Assembly: GCA_017548505.1 (NCBI GenBank)
Contig: JAFYZX010000034.1
Span: 1 to 41,254 of the forward strand
Length of the DNA stretch: 41,254 bases
Source: Bacteroidales bacterium
GTDB lineage: Bacteria; Bacteroidota; Bacteroidia; Bacteroidales; UBA932
Direction: 5' to 3'
The notes under the pieces are model-generated. The model saw only the letters and a program-made list of their open reading frames with translations, did no database searches and had not been told where the DNA came from. Shown here piece by piece: positions 24,008 to 33,764 of the stretch (positions are counted from its first letter, which is position 1; each line of letters opens with the position of its first letter). The translations under genes were made by a program, and so were the position numbers.

Positions 24008-25880
24008 TCCAAATATGAAAGAAAGGGGATATGTGCCTGCGCAGGGAAAGCTTAAGCTCTCCACTGTGGCCAGGCTATTTGGACTCATCCTCAAGAATAA
24101 CAAATGGAAGATCGCCATTGTCTTGCTGTGCATCCTCGTATCCACTCTTGCAACTCTGGCTTCAACCCTGTTTACCAAGACCTTGCTGGACGACTATGTA
24201 GTGCCGATGATAGGGCAGGCAAGTCCGGACTATTCTCCTCTGGCGATAGCGCTGGTTAAACTGGCTGCGGTTCTCATAATAGGAATGGGGGCCTCATATC
24301 TGCACAGCATACTTACTGTTTATATCAGCCAGGGAACTCTCAAGACGCTGAGGCACAACCTCTTTGAGCACATGGAGAGGCTGCCGCTAAGTTTCTTTGA
24401 CTCCCGTAGTCACGGAGACATTATGAGTGTCTATACCAACGATGTGGATACTCTCCGTCAGGTAATTGGCCAGACGATTCCGCGTCTGTTCCAGAGCCTG
24501 GTTACGATAATCTCCACCTTTGTTAGCATGCTGGTTCTGAGCCTTCCGCTTAGTGCGATCTCGGTGGTTATGGCATTCCTGATGTACTATGTGACAAGGA
24601 AACTTGGCGGCCTGTCCAAGAAATACTTCAAGAAGAGGCAGGAGATGCTGGGCAAGGTAAACGGCTTCATTGAGGAGATGGTTTCCGGTCAGAGAGTTGT
24701 AAAGGTTTACTGCCACGAAGACAAGGCAATAGAGCAGTTCTCGGAGCTTAACGAGGAGCTCCGCAAAAGTGTTTACAATGCAAACAAGATAGGAAACATA
24801 GTGATGCCTGTAAACGGAAACCTGGGCAACCTGGGCTATGTGTTCATCGCCATCGCCGGAGCGGCCATCGCTCTGGCTTCCCTTGGCGGATGGTTCTTCT
24901 GCGGCCTTAACGGCTCCGTTCTCACTCTTGGAACTCTGGTGGCCTTCCTGACCCTTCACAAGAACTTTACAAGGCCTGTAACCCAGATAAGCAACGAGAT
25001 CAACAGCATCGTGATGGCAAGTGCCGGAAGCGACAGGGTTTACGATTTGATGGACCAGAAAGAGGAAGAAAACAGCGGAAAGGTTACACTGGAGAAAACC
25101 GGAGAGTGCCAGTGGTGCTGGAAAACCCAGGAAGGAGAGTCTATTCCGCTCAAGGGGGAGGTCAGCCTCAGCGATGTAGACTTCAGCTATGTGGAGGGAA
25201 AGCAGGTGCTCTACGATATCAATCTCACGGCTTATCCCGGCCAGAAGATTGCCTTTGTTGGAGGTACTGGCGCGGGCAAGACCACCATTACCAACCTCAT
25301 AAACCGATTCTATGAGATTCAAGACGGAAAGATTACATACGATGGTCTGGATATCAGGGATATAGAAAAAGACTCGCTGAGAAAAAGCCTTGGTATCGTG
25401 CTTCAGGAAACCCATCTTTTCACGGGAAGGATCATAGACAATATCCGCTATGGCAGGCTGGATGCCACTGACGCGGAATGCATCGAGGCCGCCAAACTGG
25501 TTTGCGCCCACAGCTTCATTCACCGTCTTCCGTTCGGCTACGATACTGTGATAACAGGAGACGGCGGCAACCTCTCACAGGGAGAAAGGCAGCTGCTTGC
25601 AATCGCCAGAGCCGCAGTGGCCGCTCCTCCTGTGCTGATTCTTGACGAGGCTACATCTTCCATCGATACACGCACGGAAAAGCTCATCCAGCAGGGAATG
25701 GACGAACTTATGAAGGGCCGCACAACATTTGTTATAGCCCACAGGCTTTCCACCATCCTCAATGCGGATTACATTATGGTAATGGATCACGGAAGGATAA
25801 TCGAACGTGGAAAGCATAACGAGCTCCTTGCCCTCAAAGGCAAATACTATCAACTATTTACAGGCAACCAGATTCTGTAA
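23994..25880 (+). CDS. ABC exporter half-transporter, catalytic subunit
   Basis: A 628-residue exporter with six membrane helices in residues about 35-340 and an ATPase domain. Walker A is GGTGAGKTT near residue 422 and Walker B is VLILDEAT near residue 549 with the catalytic Glu intact, but the signature is LSQGERQLL instead of LSGGQ. Taken with the partner (intact signature, Asp at Walker B), one composite ATP site is canonical and the other degenerate, as in heterodimeric multidrug exporters. A charged insertion EEENSGKVTLEKTGECQWCW precedes the ATPase domain. The 14-base overlap with the first subunit supports fixed stoichiometry. The SpvB-like gene starts 22 bases after its stop without a clear promoter. 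Confidence 0.93.
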   Translation: MRMGSPNMKERGYVPAQGKLKLSTVARLFGLILKNNKWKIAIVLLCILVSTLATLASTLFTKTLLDDYVVPMIGQASPDYSPLAIALVKLAAVLIIGMGASYLHSILTVYISQGTLKTLRHNLFEHMERLPLSFFDSRSHGDIMSVYTNDVDTLRQVIGQTIPRLFQSLVTIISTFVSMLVLSLPLSAISVVMAFLMYYVTRKLGGLSKKYFKKRQEMLGKVNGFIEEMVSGQRVVKVYCHEDKAIEQFSELNEELRKSVYNANKIGNIVMPVNGNLGNLGYVFIAIAGAAIALASLGGWFFCGLNGSVLTLGTLVAFLTLHKNFTRPVTQISNEINSIVMASAGSDRVYDLMDQKEEENSGKVTLEKTGECQWCWKTQEGESIPLKGEVSLSDVDFSYVEGKQVLYDINLTAYPGQKIAFVGGTGAGKTTITNLINRFYEIQDGKITYDGLDIRDIEKDSLRKSLGIVLQETHLFTGRIIDNIRYGRLDATDAECIEAAKLVCAHSFIHRLPFGYDTVITGDGGNLSQGERQLLAIARAAVAAPPVLILDEATSSIDTRTEKLIQQGMDELMKGRTTFVIAHRLSTILNADYIMVMDHGRIIERGKHNELLALKGKYYQLFTGNQIL

Positions 25881-25902
25881 GTACAGAAATAACATACATT
25901 TT

Positions 25903-28900
25903 ATGAAAAACGAAACGGTCTTAAAACTCTTATTCTTACTATTGGGAGTTTTTCCTGTAACAGTTGTAGAGTCTTACGCCCAACTCGCTTTGGTCAACGA
26001 GCCGGACAAGCCGTCTGTCCAGGCTGCGGAGATGACAAAGTACGGAAAACTGAATGCTCAACTCTATACAGGAAAAGTATCCGTTTCCATACCAATCTAT
26101 GTTTATCGCGACAGCCGCTTCTCCATCCCCATCTCTCTGGACTACAGCTATAACGGACTTGTAGCCAACCGCCAGGCCGGCATCGCGGGACTGGGCTGGA
26201 GCCTGAGCTGCGGAGGAGTTATTACACGTGAAGTCAGAGGAATACCAGATGAGCTCTTGGGATCTTTTAACAAACATACTTCTTCCGATGTCATTACCCT
26301 TAACCTCCTGGGCTTTGACTACATCCCTTCCGGAAGCCAGCTTCAGATGCCCGAATATGAAGTCATAACAAGACCATCCTCATCCAATGTCCTTAAGACC
26401 GCATACAGCATCAACGGCACGCTATATGAAACCTGTTCAGACATTTACCACTTCTCTTTCCCCGGTCACAGCGGCTCGTTCTACCGAAACCCTGACGGCA
26501 GTTTCACTGTTTTCCATACCGGCACGTTTGACGGAGACTACAGGATAAAGAAGACAAACATTACACTTAATGACGAGAACCATAATGTCGCTACAGAATT
26601 CGTGATTACCACTTCTGACGGATACAGGTATTATTTCGGGTCTCTGCAAAGCGAAGGCGATTCCGGTCTTTTCAGGTACATTGAACGCAGCGTCTATCAG
26701 GGATATGACAAGGGCAATCCCGACGCCACTCCCAAACCCTACAGGGCCATATCTTTTCTGCTGAGAAGGATAGAAAGCCAGGACGGCTCTGCCGTTACCT
26801 TCAACTACAATGAAAACGACAGCCACTCGGACATAGTCAACTATTCTTCCACGCTCTGGCTCTGTAGCCAGAGTTCCGATGATGCATTCAGTATGCTCCA
26901 GTACGGAGAAGACCTCAACACGGCAAGCTATCTCTCCTCCATTGAGCTTCCCGGAGGAACCTCCCTGGACTTTAGCTATCTGGCCAAACCTACCGGCAAG
27001 CAGGGATCCTACCTTCAGGGCACAGACCGACTGAACATCCGCTTAGACCAGTCATATCTACTTCTGGACAGCATCTCGACTCCGGCTGGAGGAGTGAGAC
27101 TCTCCTACATTTATAACTCCCAGGGCAACCCATACCCCTTCCTTTCCGAGATACATCAGGAGGGCATAGGAAGCTACAGGTTTGACTATGAAGGCCTCTA
27201 CGACCGGTTCTTCCCGGCCTTCGGCACCACGGCGACGGACCACTGGGGCTACATCTGCAAAAGCGACTCGTCTCACATGAACAGGAATTCCGTAGATCTG
27301 GACTATCTCAGCAACACATCCTCCAGCACCTTTGACGAGACTGTGAGCACCAGCCGCAACGCCAACACAACAGCATCGTCCATAGGCCTCATGACCAGAA
27401 TCACCTATCCCACCGGAGGTAGCAGCATACTCCAGTACGAGGACAATACCGTATGGAGAAACCTGAGGAAATTATCCTCCAACGGCTATTCGCCAGCAAT
27501 GTACTCTTCCGGAGGCGGATTTCTGGACAAGGGACCGGGAAGCCGAATATCCAAGGTCATCAATGTGGATGAAAACGGTGTTCCCACAGACACCACAAGT
27601 TATGTTTACAGACGAGAGAACTATGCCACCAGCGGAAGCCTGCTTGTCTATCCACGCTACCGGCTGGATTACACGGGAGTTATGGGAAATACGGACGTGG
27701 TTCATGTAAACATAGCGTCCTCTTCCGGCATAGCAAATTACGAGGCCACGCCGGTGGAATACAGCAGGGTGGAGGAAATCCATCCGGACGGTTCAAAGAC
27801 CGTGCACCACTTTTCCGGCTGGGATGACTGTCCTGACGAATTCTCTTCGGAGGCATACGAACTCTTCAGAGCACACTCCGGAGAACACGGCAACAGCGTT
27901 TCGCCGATGTTCATCTCCGGCAAAACGACACTTACAAGCAGCGGAGCCGATGCAGTCCACAACATCCTCCGGCCAGCCACCAGCCACCAGAGCCGAAGGG
28001 GAAAAGAAAAGATGACCGAGACCTATTCCGCGGAAGGACAGCTTCTCAGGAAAACGGAGACAGATTATCTTGTCATGGAAGAGCAGAACGCATTCTATGA
28101 AAACATCTATATCGGAGAGGCCGTATGTCCCCTGATGCGCTACACCTATGACACGAAAACTCAGAAGGTAAAGGGCACGGACTTTTTCCAGAACAATTCT
28201 TCCGTCTCGTCACAGGTACAGTACACATACAACAGCCTGGGACAAAAGTCTTCAGAGGTTAAGACTCTTTCCAACGGGGATATAATCACAACCAACTACA
28301 CATATATTCCGGACATAGCGGACAATCATCGTACCGCTGTACAGAAGAAAATGTACAGCAAGGGACTCATAGGAAATCCCGTGAAGGTAACTGTTAAATG
28401 CCGACTGCACGGAACAACAATTGACAGGGTTATGTCTTCCGACTCCTTGACCTTCGACTCTCTCGCCAGAACAGGAGCGACCACACTGTTCCTCCCAAAG
28501 AAATGGCAGAAAAGGGATGTGGAGACAGGCACGTGGAAAGACTACGCCTCCTACGTCCACGACAGCAAGGGAAACATCATCCAGAAGACAGACGCCAACG
28601 GAATTTCCACCACTTTCATCTGGTATTCCGACAACCTGGGAGTGGCTCTACGGATAGACAACGCCACGGCCGCACAGGTGACCGCGGCCCTGGGAAGCTC
28701 GCCGTTTGGAGGCATGGCGGAGGCAAACACGGAATCTATTGCAACCACACTACGCAGCGCGCTTCCACACAGCGAAGTCTCCTGGTACAAGTGGTGGTCT
28801 TACGGACTGCCGTCAAAGGTATGCGACCCCACTGGAAGGATTACGCACTACACCTATGACACGGCACAGAGGCTGAACATCATCCGCGATGACAGCCTTG

Positions 28901-28941
28901 ACCCTGTGGAGAGGTATGACAACCAGACACTGACAAGATAG
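25903..28941 (+). CDS. SpvB/Rhs-type secreted protein (upstream partner)
   Basis: A 1012-residue exported protein. The start is ATG 25903, which gives a normal Sec signal peptide (LKLLFLLLGVFPVTVV, cleavage near SYA); the frame runs open further upstream into the ABC gene but that part is not signal-like. Near the N-terminus, PISLDYSYNGL and AGIAGLGWSLSCGGVITREV are the SpvB/TcB-like opening seen in many Bacteroidota Rhs systems. Scattered YD-type repeats follow (SEGDSGLFRYIERS region, YTYNSLGQKSSEVKTL, RITHYTYDTAQRLNIIRD). It has no Rhs core and stops shortly after a YD repeat. Together with the next gene it likely forms the beta-propeller and cocoon shell that encloses a toxin; this is inference from Tc/Rhs families. 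Confidence 0.8.
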   Translation: MKNETVLKLLFLLLGVFPVTVVESYAQLALVNEPDKPSVQAAEMTKYGKLNAQLYTGKVSVSIPIYVYRDSRFSIPISLDYSYNGLVANRQAGIAGLGWSLSCGGVITREVRGIPDELLGSFNKHTSSDVITLNLLGFDYIPSGSQLQMPEYEVITRPSSSNVLKTAYSINGTLYETCSDIYHFSFPGHSGSFYRNPDGSFTVFHTGTFDGDYRIKKTNITLNDENHNVATEFVITTSDGYRYYFGSLQSEGDSGLFRYIERSVYQGYDKGNPDATPKPYRAISFLLRRIESQDGSAVTFNYNENDSHSDIVNYSSTLWLCSQSSDDAFSMLQYGEDLNTASYLSSIELPGGTSLDFSYLAKPTGKQGSYLQGTDRLNIRLDQSYLLLDSISTPAGGVRLSYIYNSQGNPYPFLSEIHQEGIGSYRFDYEGLYDRFFPAFGTTATDHWGYICKSDSSHMNRNSVDLDYLSNTSSSTFDETVSTSRNANTTASSIGLMTRITYPTGGSSILQYEDNTVWRNLRKLSSNGYSPAMYSSGGGFLDKGPGSRISKVINVDENGVPTDTTSYVYRRENYATSGSLLVYPRYRLDYTGVMGNTDVVHVNIASSSGIANYEATPVEYSRVEEIHPDGSKTVHHFSGWDDCPDEFSSEAYELFRAHSGEHGNSVSPMFISGKTTLTSSGADAVHNILRPATSHQSRRGKEKMTETYSAEGQLLRKTETDYLVMEEQNAFYENIYIGEAVCPLMRYTYDTKTQKVKGTDFFQNNSSVSSQVQYTYNSLGQKSSEVKTLSNGDIITTNYTYIPDIADNHRTAVQKKMYSKGLIGNPVKVTVKCRLHGTTIDRVMSSDSLTFDSLARTGATTLFLPKKWQKRDVETGTWKDYASYVHDSKGNIIQKTDANGISTTFIWYSDNLGVALRIDNATAAQVTAALGSSPFGGMAEANTESIATTLRSALPHSEVSWYKWWSYGLPSKVCDPTGRITHYTYDTAQRLNIIRDDSLDPVERYDNQTLTR

Positions 28942-28952
28942 GAGGACAGACT

Positions 28953-31900
28953 ATGAAAAAGATTTTCAGCAAAACGGCTTCAATCATCCTGCTGGCAGCG
29001 GCAGGCCTCCTTCTCCCCAACCCTCTCCTGGCACAGACGGAACAGGTGGAGATAGACCTGGGGATTGACTACATCCAGCCAGACCAGGAAATAGGCATTA
29101 ATCCGGGTGGCGGAACGGCGGTAATACACATAACCAGCTACGGAGGATTCAACGAGGCCTCTCTCATGGCAAACATAGAGAACCAGATTTCGGACCTGGG
29201 CATAGACTGGATTACGGACGTGTTCCTGACAAACAAGGACGGAATCTACGAGGCGGACCTCAACCTCGTGTTCGGGCCAAACTCCGGATACAGCGAGAGG
29301 GAAGTGACACTGGTGGCGGCAAACACAACGGCGCTCATAACTCAGGGCATAAACATGCCTAACGTCTATGACCTCCTGCCAAACACTTCGCCAATCTATC
29401 TGCTGCACGGGGGAAAGAACGCGCTTACCCTGAGCAGCTCGGACGCCTTCGCCTCCTACCGCCTGCTCAAGGACACGGCGAACAACGTGACACTCACCGT
29501 CGCGGACGTGAACGGAAAGGGCGAGGGAGACAGGTCGCTGAAGTTCATAATCAATTCGCCTGGCACATACCGCTGCATCGCTTACTACCCGACGGAAGTG
29601 CAGATGAACGGGACAAAAAACGTGGACTGGCATCCGTTCTATGACATCACAAGAAACTGCAGCCTGAATCCAAATCCATTCTCCTTTCCAAAGAACGGGG
29701 GAAGCGTCTCCTTCACTTATAATGTAGCCACCACGCAGGACAGCATACTGCAGAGGATTGTAAACTTCTATAACAGCGGCAACTGCACCGTCTGGGACAC
29801 CACGATGGTCATTTCATACACAAGAAGTCCGCAGACAGCCAACACGGTCACAATGATTGTTGAAGCCGGGCCGAACCTGAAGAAATCGCAGGTCTATCCG
29901 CCGCAGCCGAACACAATAACAAACAACACATATTTCAAGATATCCCCATCGGGAAATGAAATCATCTTCACACAGCCTGCAGACGGAGAAATAAAAGCAT
30001 ACAGAGTCTCTTTCCCGGGAAACCTTGGATCCGTACCTCCTTACCTCATCCTGGATAGCACCCAGCACAGGGTAAGATACGCGCTCTTTAAGGACGGAGT
30101 CCAGTACGGCCCTGCAAGGACAGGACACGGAGACAGCCTCCATCTGGCAATTCCTGCGGATTCGGGAAAGTTCACCGTGATGGCCTTCTACGGGGGACAG
30201 GAGAAAAAGATGAAGGGGACGCTCACTGTCACGGGAAACATGAAAGCCGTGTGGGGAGAAAACTGGATCCTAAAGCAGACATTCACAGCAGAAGACGGAG
30301 CATCCTCCAATCTCGACATAACATATTATGACGGGCTGGGATATCCTACTCAAGTAATCAGCGTGGGGGCTTCACCTTCCGGCAAAAACATCGTAACTCC
30401 TCTCTGGTATGACCCTATGCGCAGGGAGGATGCAAAGGCTTATCTGCCATACGCCTCCCAAGCCAGCAGCACACCTCAGCCCGAGACAGAGCCGTTTGCA
30501 GCCCAGGAAGCTTTTTACACAAGCCTTTACGGACAGAGTGACGCTCAATTTGCCTATACGGAAAAAGTCTATGAAAACTCACCGCTGAACCGGGTGCAGA
30601 GACAGTTCACTCCGGGACAGGCCTTAAGGGCTACAGGGACAGACTCCGGGGGTAACGACCACTACACGTCTTTCACCTACGAAGCAAATGCGACTAACGA
30701 GGTACTGGACATGTACTGCAATGACGACGGAGCCTTGACAGTAAGGGGTTACATCGCCGCAGCAAAACTTTTCAGGACAACCGTCACCTCTCCGGACGGA
30801 AGGGCAACGACGGAGTTCAAGGATTCCGAGGGGACGCTCGTCCTCCAGAGAAGCGGAACGGGTAACTCCATCCAGGAGACTTACTACGCATACGACTCCA
30901 GAAGAAGGCTAAGGTGGGTAATTCAGCCGGAAGGCTCCGTGAGGGTAAAAAGCCTTGCGGCAAATTCGTCTAGTGCAAATCCTTATACGTTCAGCCAGAC
31001 AGACTCCACCGCCCAGAAGTTCTGCTTTATCTATAACTATAATGGAAAAAGCCAGATGACGGAGAAACGGATTCCGGGAAAGGGTTTCGAGTATATGGTA
31101 TATGACCCGGCGGGAAGGCTGGTGGCAACGCAGGACAGCGTCCTCAGAAGCCAGGACAGCAAGTGGATTCTGACTCGTTACGACAGCCTCTCAAGGGTGA
31201 CGCACACCTACCGCAGCCCTTCCGTTGAAAGGAACACGATGGAGACAGCGTTCACAACGTCACCATACCCGGCAATATATAGCAATTCAAACAATGTACT
31301 GCTAACCTCGGCCACTTTCGGCGAGACGGGGAACACCTTCTCCACTGGAAACCTTTACAGCGCGGACATACCTTCTTATCTGGCATTCTCTCCGGTTAGC
31401 GGAGTGGCGGAAACAGCAGACATAGACAGCAGGACAGCATCCCTTCTGCTTTATGACAAGACGCTAAGCCTCAACACCATAAATTCCTCTGCAGCCCAGA
31501 GAAAATACCGGGAGAGGGCTTATTACTATGATGCCAAGGGAAGAGTCATCCAGACAGTGGAGAGGAATCCGGACGGAGAAACTCTCAGGACAAGCGTGAA
31601 GTATGACTTTACAGGAAATCCTCTCACCACGGTCCAGACCTGCTCAAGGCAGGGAAACCAGACGCTCAAGCAGACTTTCGAATACGATTCCAGGGGAAGG
31701 AAGCTCTCTTCTTCCGCACGGTTGAACACTTCCGCAAATCCTGCAACCAATCCAGTTGTAAAGACATTCTCTGCTGTAAACTACACTTACGACGAACTGG
31801 GAAGGCTCACAGGCTCGGAGCGGGGAAAAACCTCAGCAGACGGCTCCTTTGTGCTTTCGCCATCTTCAACCACACCGGTCCTCTCCACATCTCTGAACTA

Positions 31901-33752
31901 CAACATCCAGGGATGGATGACAACCCAGGCAGATGTGCTGAAAAAAAGCACTGCCCAGTCTGACATTGTAAACCTATATTCCCAGACTCTGAGATATCAC
32001 GATGCACAGAAAGCTTCCACAGCAAAATCATACGACGGCCTGATTACAGAATGGGAGACCACCCAGTACTCTAACGGGACGGACTTCACCCTTCCGGGAA
32101 GCACGGCAGACAGATACACATACTCCTATTCTTACGACAACTTTGGAAGGCTCACATCTTCCGAGAGGTTTGAAGGAACATCTAGCTCGGCCACAAACGC
32201 CTTCACGGAAAGGAACCTCTCCTTTGACGGGAACGGGAACATCCTTTCTCTCACAAGATACGGAAACGGAAACTCGGCGATAAGGGACAGCTTGACTTAT
32301 TCATATTCGGGGAACAGGATTGAAAGACTCTACGGCGCATACAACGGACAGACAATATCGCATATAGTTCAAAACAACCCGGTAACAGGAACGGCATACT
32401 ACATCTACGACGGCAACGGGAACATGACGCTAGATGCCCTGAGAAACATTACCCTGACATACGATATCAACAATCTTGTAAGCACCATCTCCAGAAACGA
32501 CACTCTGCTTTCAACATACTTCTATCTGGCAGACGGAACAAAGTACAAGGCTATAGACAAAGACAACAAGGGAAGGGCGTACATAGGGCCGTTCTCTTAT
32601 GCTCTGGAAAAGATTGGAAACACAGTGTTCTCATACCTGGAGGGCATAGACACAGACAGCGGAAGGATAATGATCGTCAGGAAGCAAAGCGGAAACCAGA
32701 CTACGGCGGACTACACCACAGCCTTTTTTGTCAAAGACCATCTCGGAAGCACAAGGGTAATGCTGAACGCTCAGGGAGACATCCTGGAGAGAAACGCATA
32801 CTATCCGTTCGGGCTCCAGATGAACCAGGGAAAGGCATATCCTATGCTAACGGAGAGGCTGCCGCAGCTCTACATAGGATACATCTCCCCAACCCCTGCA
32901 AGGCGAGACATCTACAACGGAAAGGAAATACAGGCCACAGCAGGCACAGACTATCTGGACTACGGCTTCAGGCAATATGATCCAACACTTGCAAGATGGT
33001 TCAACATCGATCCGAAGGCGGGGAAATACCTGTCTATGTCGCCGTATAATTATTGTATGGGAAGTCCGCTCTACTTTGTAGATCCAGAAGGCAGAACAGG
33101 AGATGTTAAATATTATGAAGATGGAACAGCAGTAGTTACAGCAAAATTATATTTCTATGGCAATCATGCATCTTCGGAATTGTCTAAAAAGATAGCAGAC
33201 AACATTGCCTCTTATTGGAATGGAGCAAATGCTATTATTACTTACAAGGGGAAAGAGTATTCTGTGAAATTTAAAATCTATTATGAAACCGTATCGGAGG
33301 AAGATGCAATTAATATCGCAAAAAACAATAAAAGCGCTAGAAACAATTTTATAAGAATTGGAGAACAAAAGGGAAAATCAAGTTTCGCATCAACCCCTAG
33401 GTTTACTGATGACGGAGGAAACTCATTTTGGTTTAACATTGAAGATGATTTAGAAACATCTACAACTCCAAGTCATGAATTTGGTCATGGTCTTGGACTA
33501 AAACATGATGAAAGGAACTTTGCTAATAGTACAAATAAACCTAATATTATGATTCCTCGCGAAACTAGATATGGCCCTAAGTGGTCCTTTATTAATCAAG
33601 ATGGAGAGAGAGTTGTAGATCCTAAGTATAGGCGTGTAACTTCTAAAAACGTGAAAGATGCATTTTATCATAATTGGGGTAATTTTTACAAGATTCCAAG
33701 AATATCGTTAAATAAGATATTTAATGAAAATGGTGGTGAAATAAAATATTAA
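28953..33752 (+). CDS. Rhs polymorphic toxin with C-terminal metzincin-type metalloprotease
   Basis: A 1599-residue exported protein: Sec signal peptide (residues 1-27), two BACON-like beta domains (FPKNGGSVSFTY in the second), a DUF6443-type segment (ITYYDGLGYPTQVIS), many YD repeats (YDSRRRLRW, YDAKGRVIQ, YDELGRLTG), and an Rhs core (DHLGSTRVMLN, YDPTLARWFNIDP) ending in YFVDPEGR near residue 1381. The last 218 residues are a different domain with HEFGHGLGLKHDE (from residue 1508; zinc motif HExxHxxGxxH) and NIMIP, a candidate Met-turn: a metzincin-type protease. Composition falls at the join: 37 of 60 G+C in the row at 29461 against 20 of 60 at 33181. The tip looks swapped in, as in polymorphic toxins. 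Confidence 0.88.
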   Translation: MKKIFSKTASIILLAAAGLLLPNPLLAQTEQVEIDLGIDYIQPDQEIGINPGGGTAVIHITSYGGFNEASLMANIENQISDLGIDWITDVFLTNKDGIYEADLNLVFGPNSGYSEREVTLVAANTTALITQGINMPNVYDLLPNTSPIYLLHGGKNALTLSSSDAFASYRLLKDTANNVTLTVADVNGKGEGDRSLKFIINSPGTYRCIAYYPTEVQMNGTKNVDWHPFYDITRNCSLNPNPFSFPKNGGSVSFTYNVATTQDSILQRIVNFYNSGNCTVWDTTMVISYTRSPQTANTVTMIVEAGPNLKKSQVYPPQPNTITNNTYFKISPSGNEIIFTQPADGEIKAYRVSFPGNLGSVPPYLILDSTQHRVRYALFKDGVQYGPARTGHGDSLHLAIPADSGKFTVMAFYGGQEKKMKGTLTVTGNMKAVWGENWILKQTFTAEDGASSNLDITYYDGLGYPTQVISVGASPSGKNIVTPLWYDPMRREDAKAYLPYASQASSTPQPETEPFAAQEAFYTSLYGQSDAQFAYTEKVYENSPLNRVQRQFTPGQALRATGTDSGGNDHYTSFTYEANATNEVLDMYCNDDGALTVRGYIAAAKLFRTTVTSPDGRATTEFKDSEGTLVLQRSGTGNSIQETYYAYDSRRRLRWVIQPEGSVRVKSLAANSSSANPYTFSQTDSTAQKFCFIYNYNGKSQMTEKRIPGKGFEYMVYDPAGRLVATQDSVLRSQDSKWILTRYDSLSRVTHTYRSPSVERNTMETAFTTSPYPAIYSNSNNVLLTSATFGETGNTFSTGNLYSADIPSYLAFSPVSGVAETADIDSRTASLLLYDKTLSLNTINSSAAQRKYRERAYYYDAKGRVIQTVERNPDGETLRTSVKYDFTGNPLTTVQTCSRQGNQTLKQTFEYDSRGRKLSSSARLNTSANPATNPVVKTFSAVNYTYDELGRLTGSERGKTSADGSFVLSPSSTTPVLSTSLNYNIQGWMTTQADVLKKSTAQSDIVNLYSQTLRYHDAQKASTAKSYDGLITEWETTQYSNGTDFTLPGSTADRYTYSYSYDNFGRLTSSERFEGTSSSATNAFTERNLSFDGNGNILSLTRYGNGNSAIRDSLTYSYSGNRIERLYGAYNGQTISHIVQNNPVTGTAYYIYDGNGNMTLDALRNITLTYDINNLVSTISRNDTLLSTYFYLADGTKYKAIDKDNKGRAYIGPFSYALEKIGNTVFSYLEGIDTDSGRIMIVRKQSGNQTTADYTTAFFVKDHLGSTRVMLNAQGDILERNAYYPFGLQMNQGKAYPMLTERLPQLYIGYISPTPARRDIYNGKEIQATAGTDYLDYGFRQYDPTLARWFNIDPKAGKYLSMSPYNYCMGSPLYFVDPEGRTGDVKYYEDGTAVVTAKLYFYGNHASSELSKKIADNIASYWNGANAIITYKGKEYSVKFKIYYETVSEEDAINIAKNNKSARNNFIRIGEQKGKSSFASTPRFTDDGGNSFWFNIEDDLETSTTPSHEFGHGLGLKHDERNFANSTNKPNIMIPRETRYGPKWSFINQDGERVVDPKYRRVTSKNVKDAFYHNWGNFYKIPRISLNKIFNENGGEIKY

Positions 33753-33764
33753 TAGTACTTTAAA

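Noticed and set aside
25903-28953. The SpvB-like and Rhs genes as one gene split by a frameshift.
   Set aside because: The second gene begins with its own start codon and a good Sec signal peptide, and the first ends in a proper stop; two-gene arrangement is known for such families.
33079-33110. The composition drop inside the Rhs gene as an assembly join.
   Set aside because: The reading frame continues without a break through the join, and a composition change at the toxin tip is expected for polymorphic toxins.
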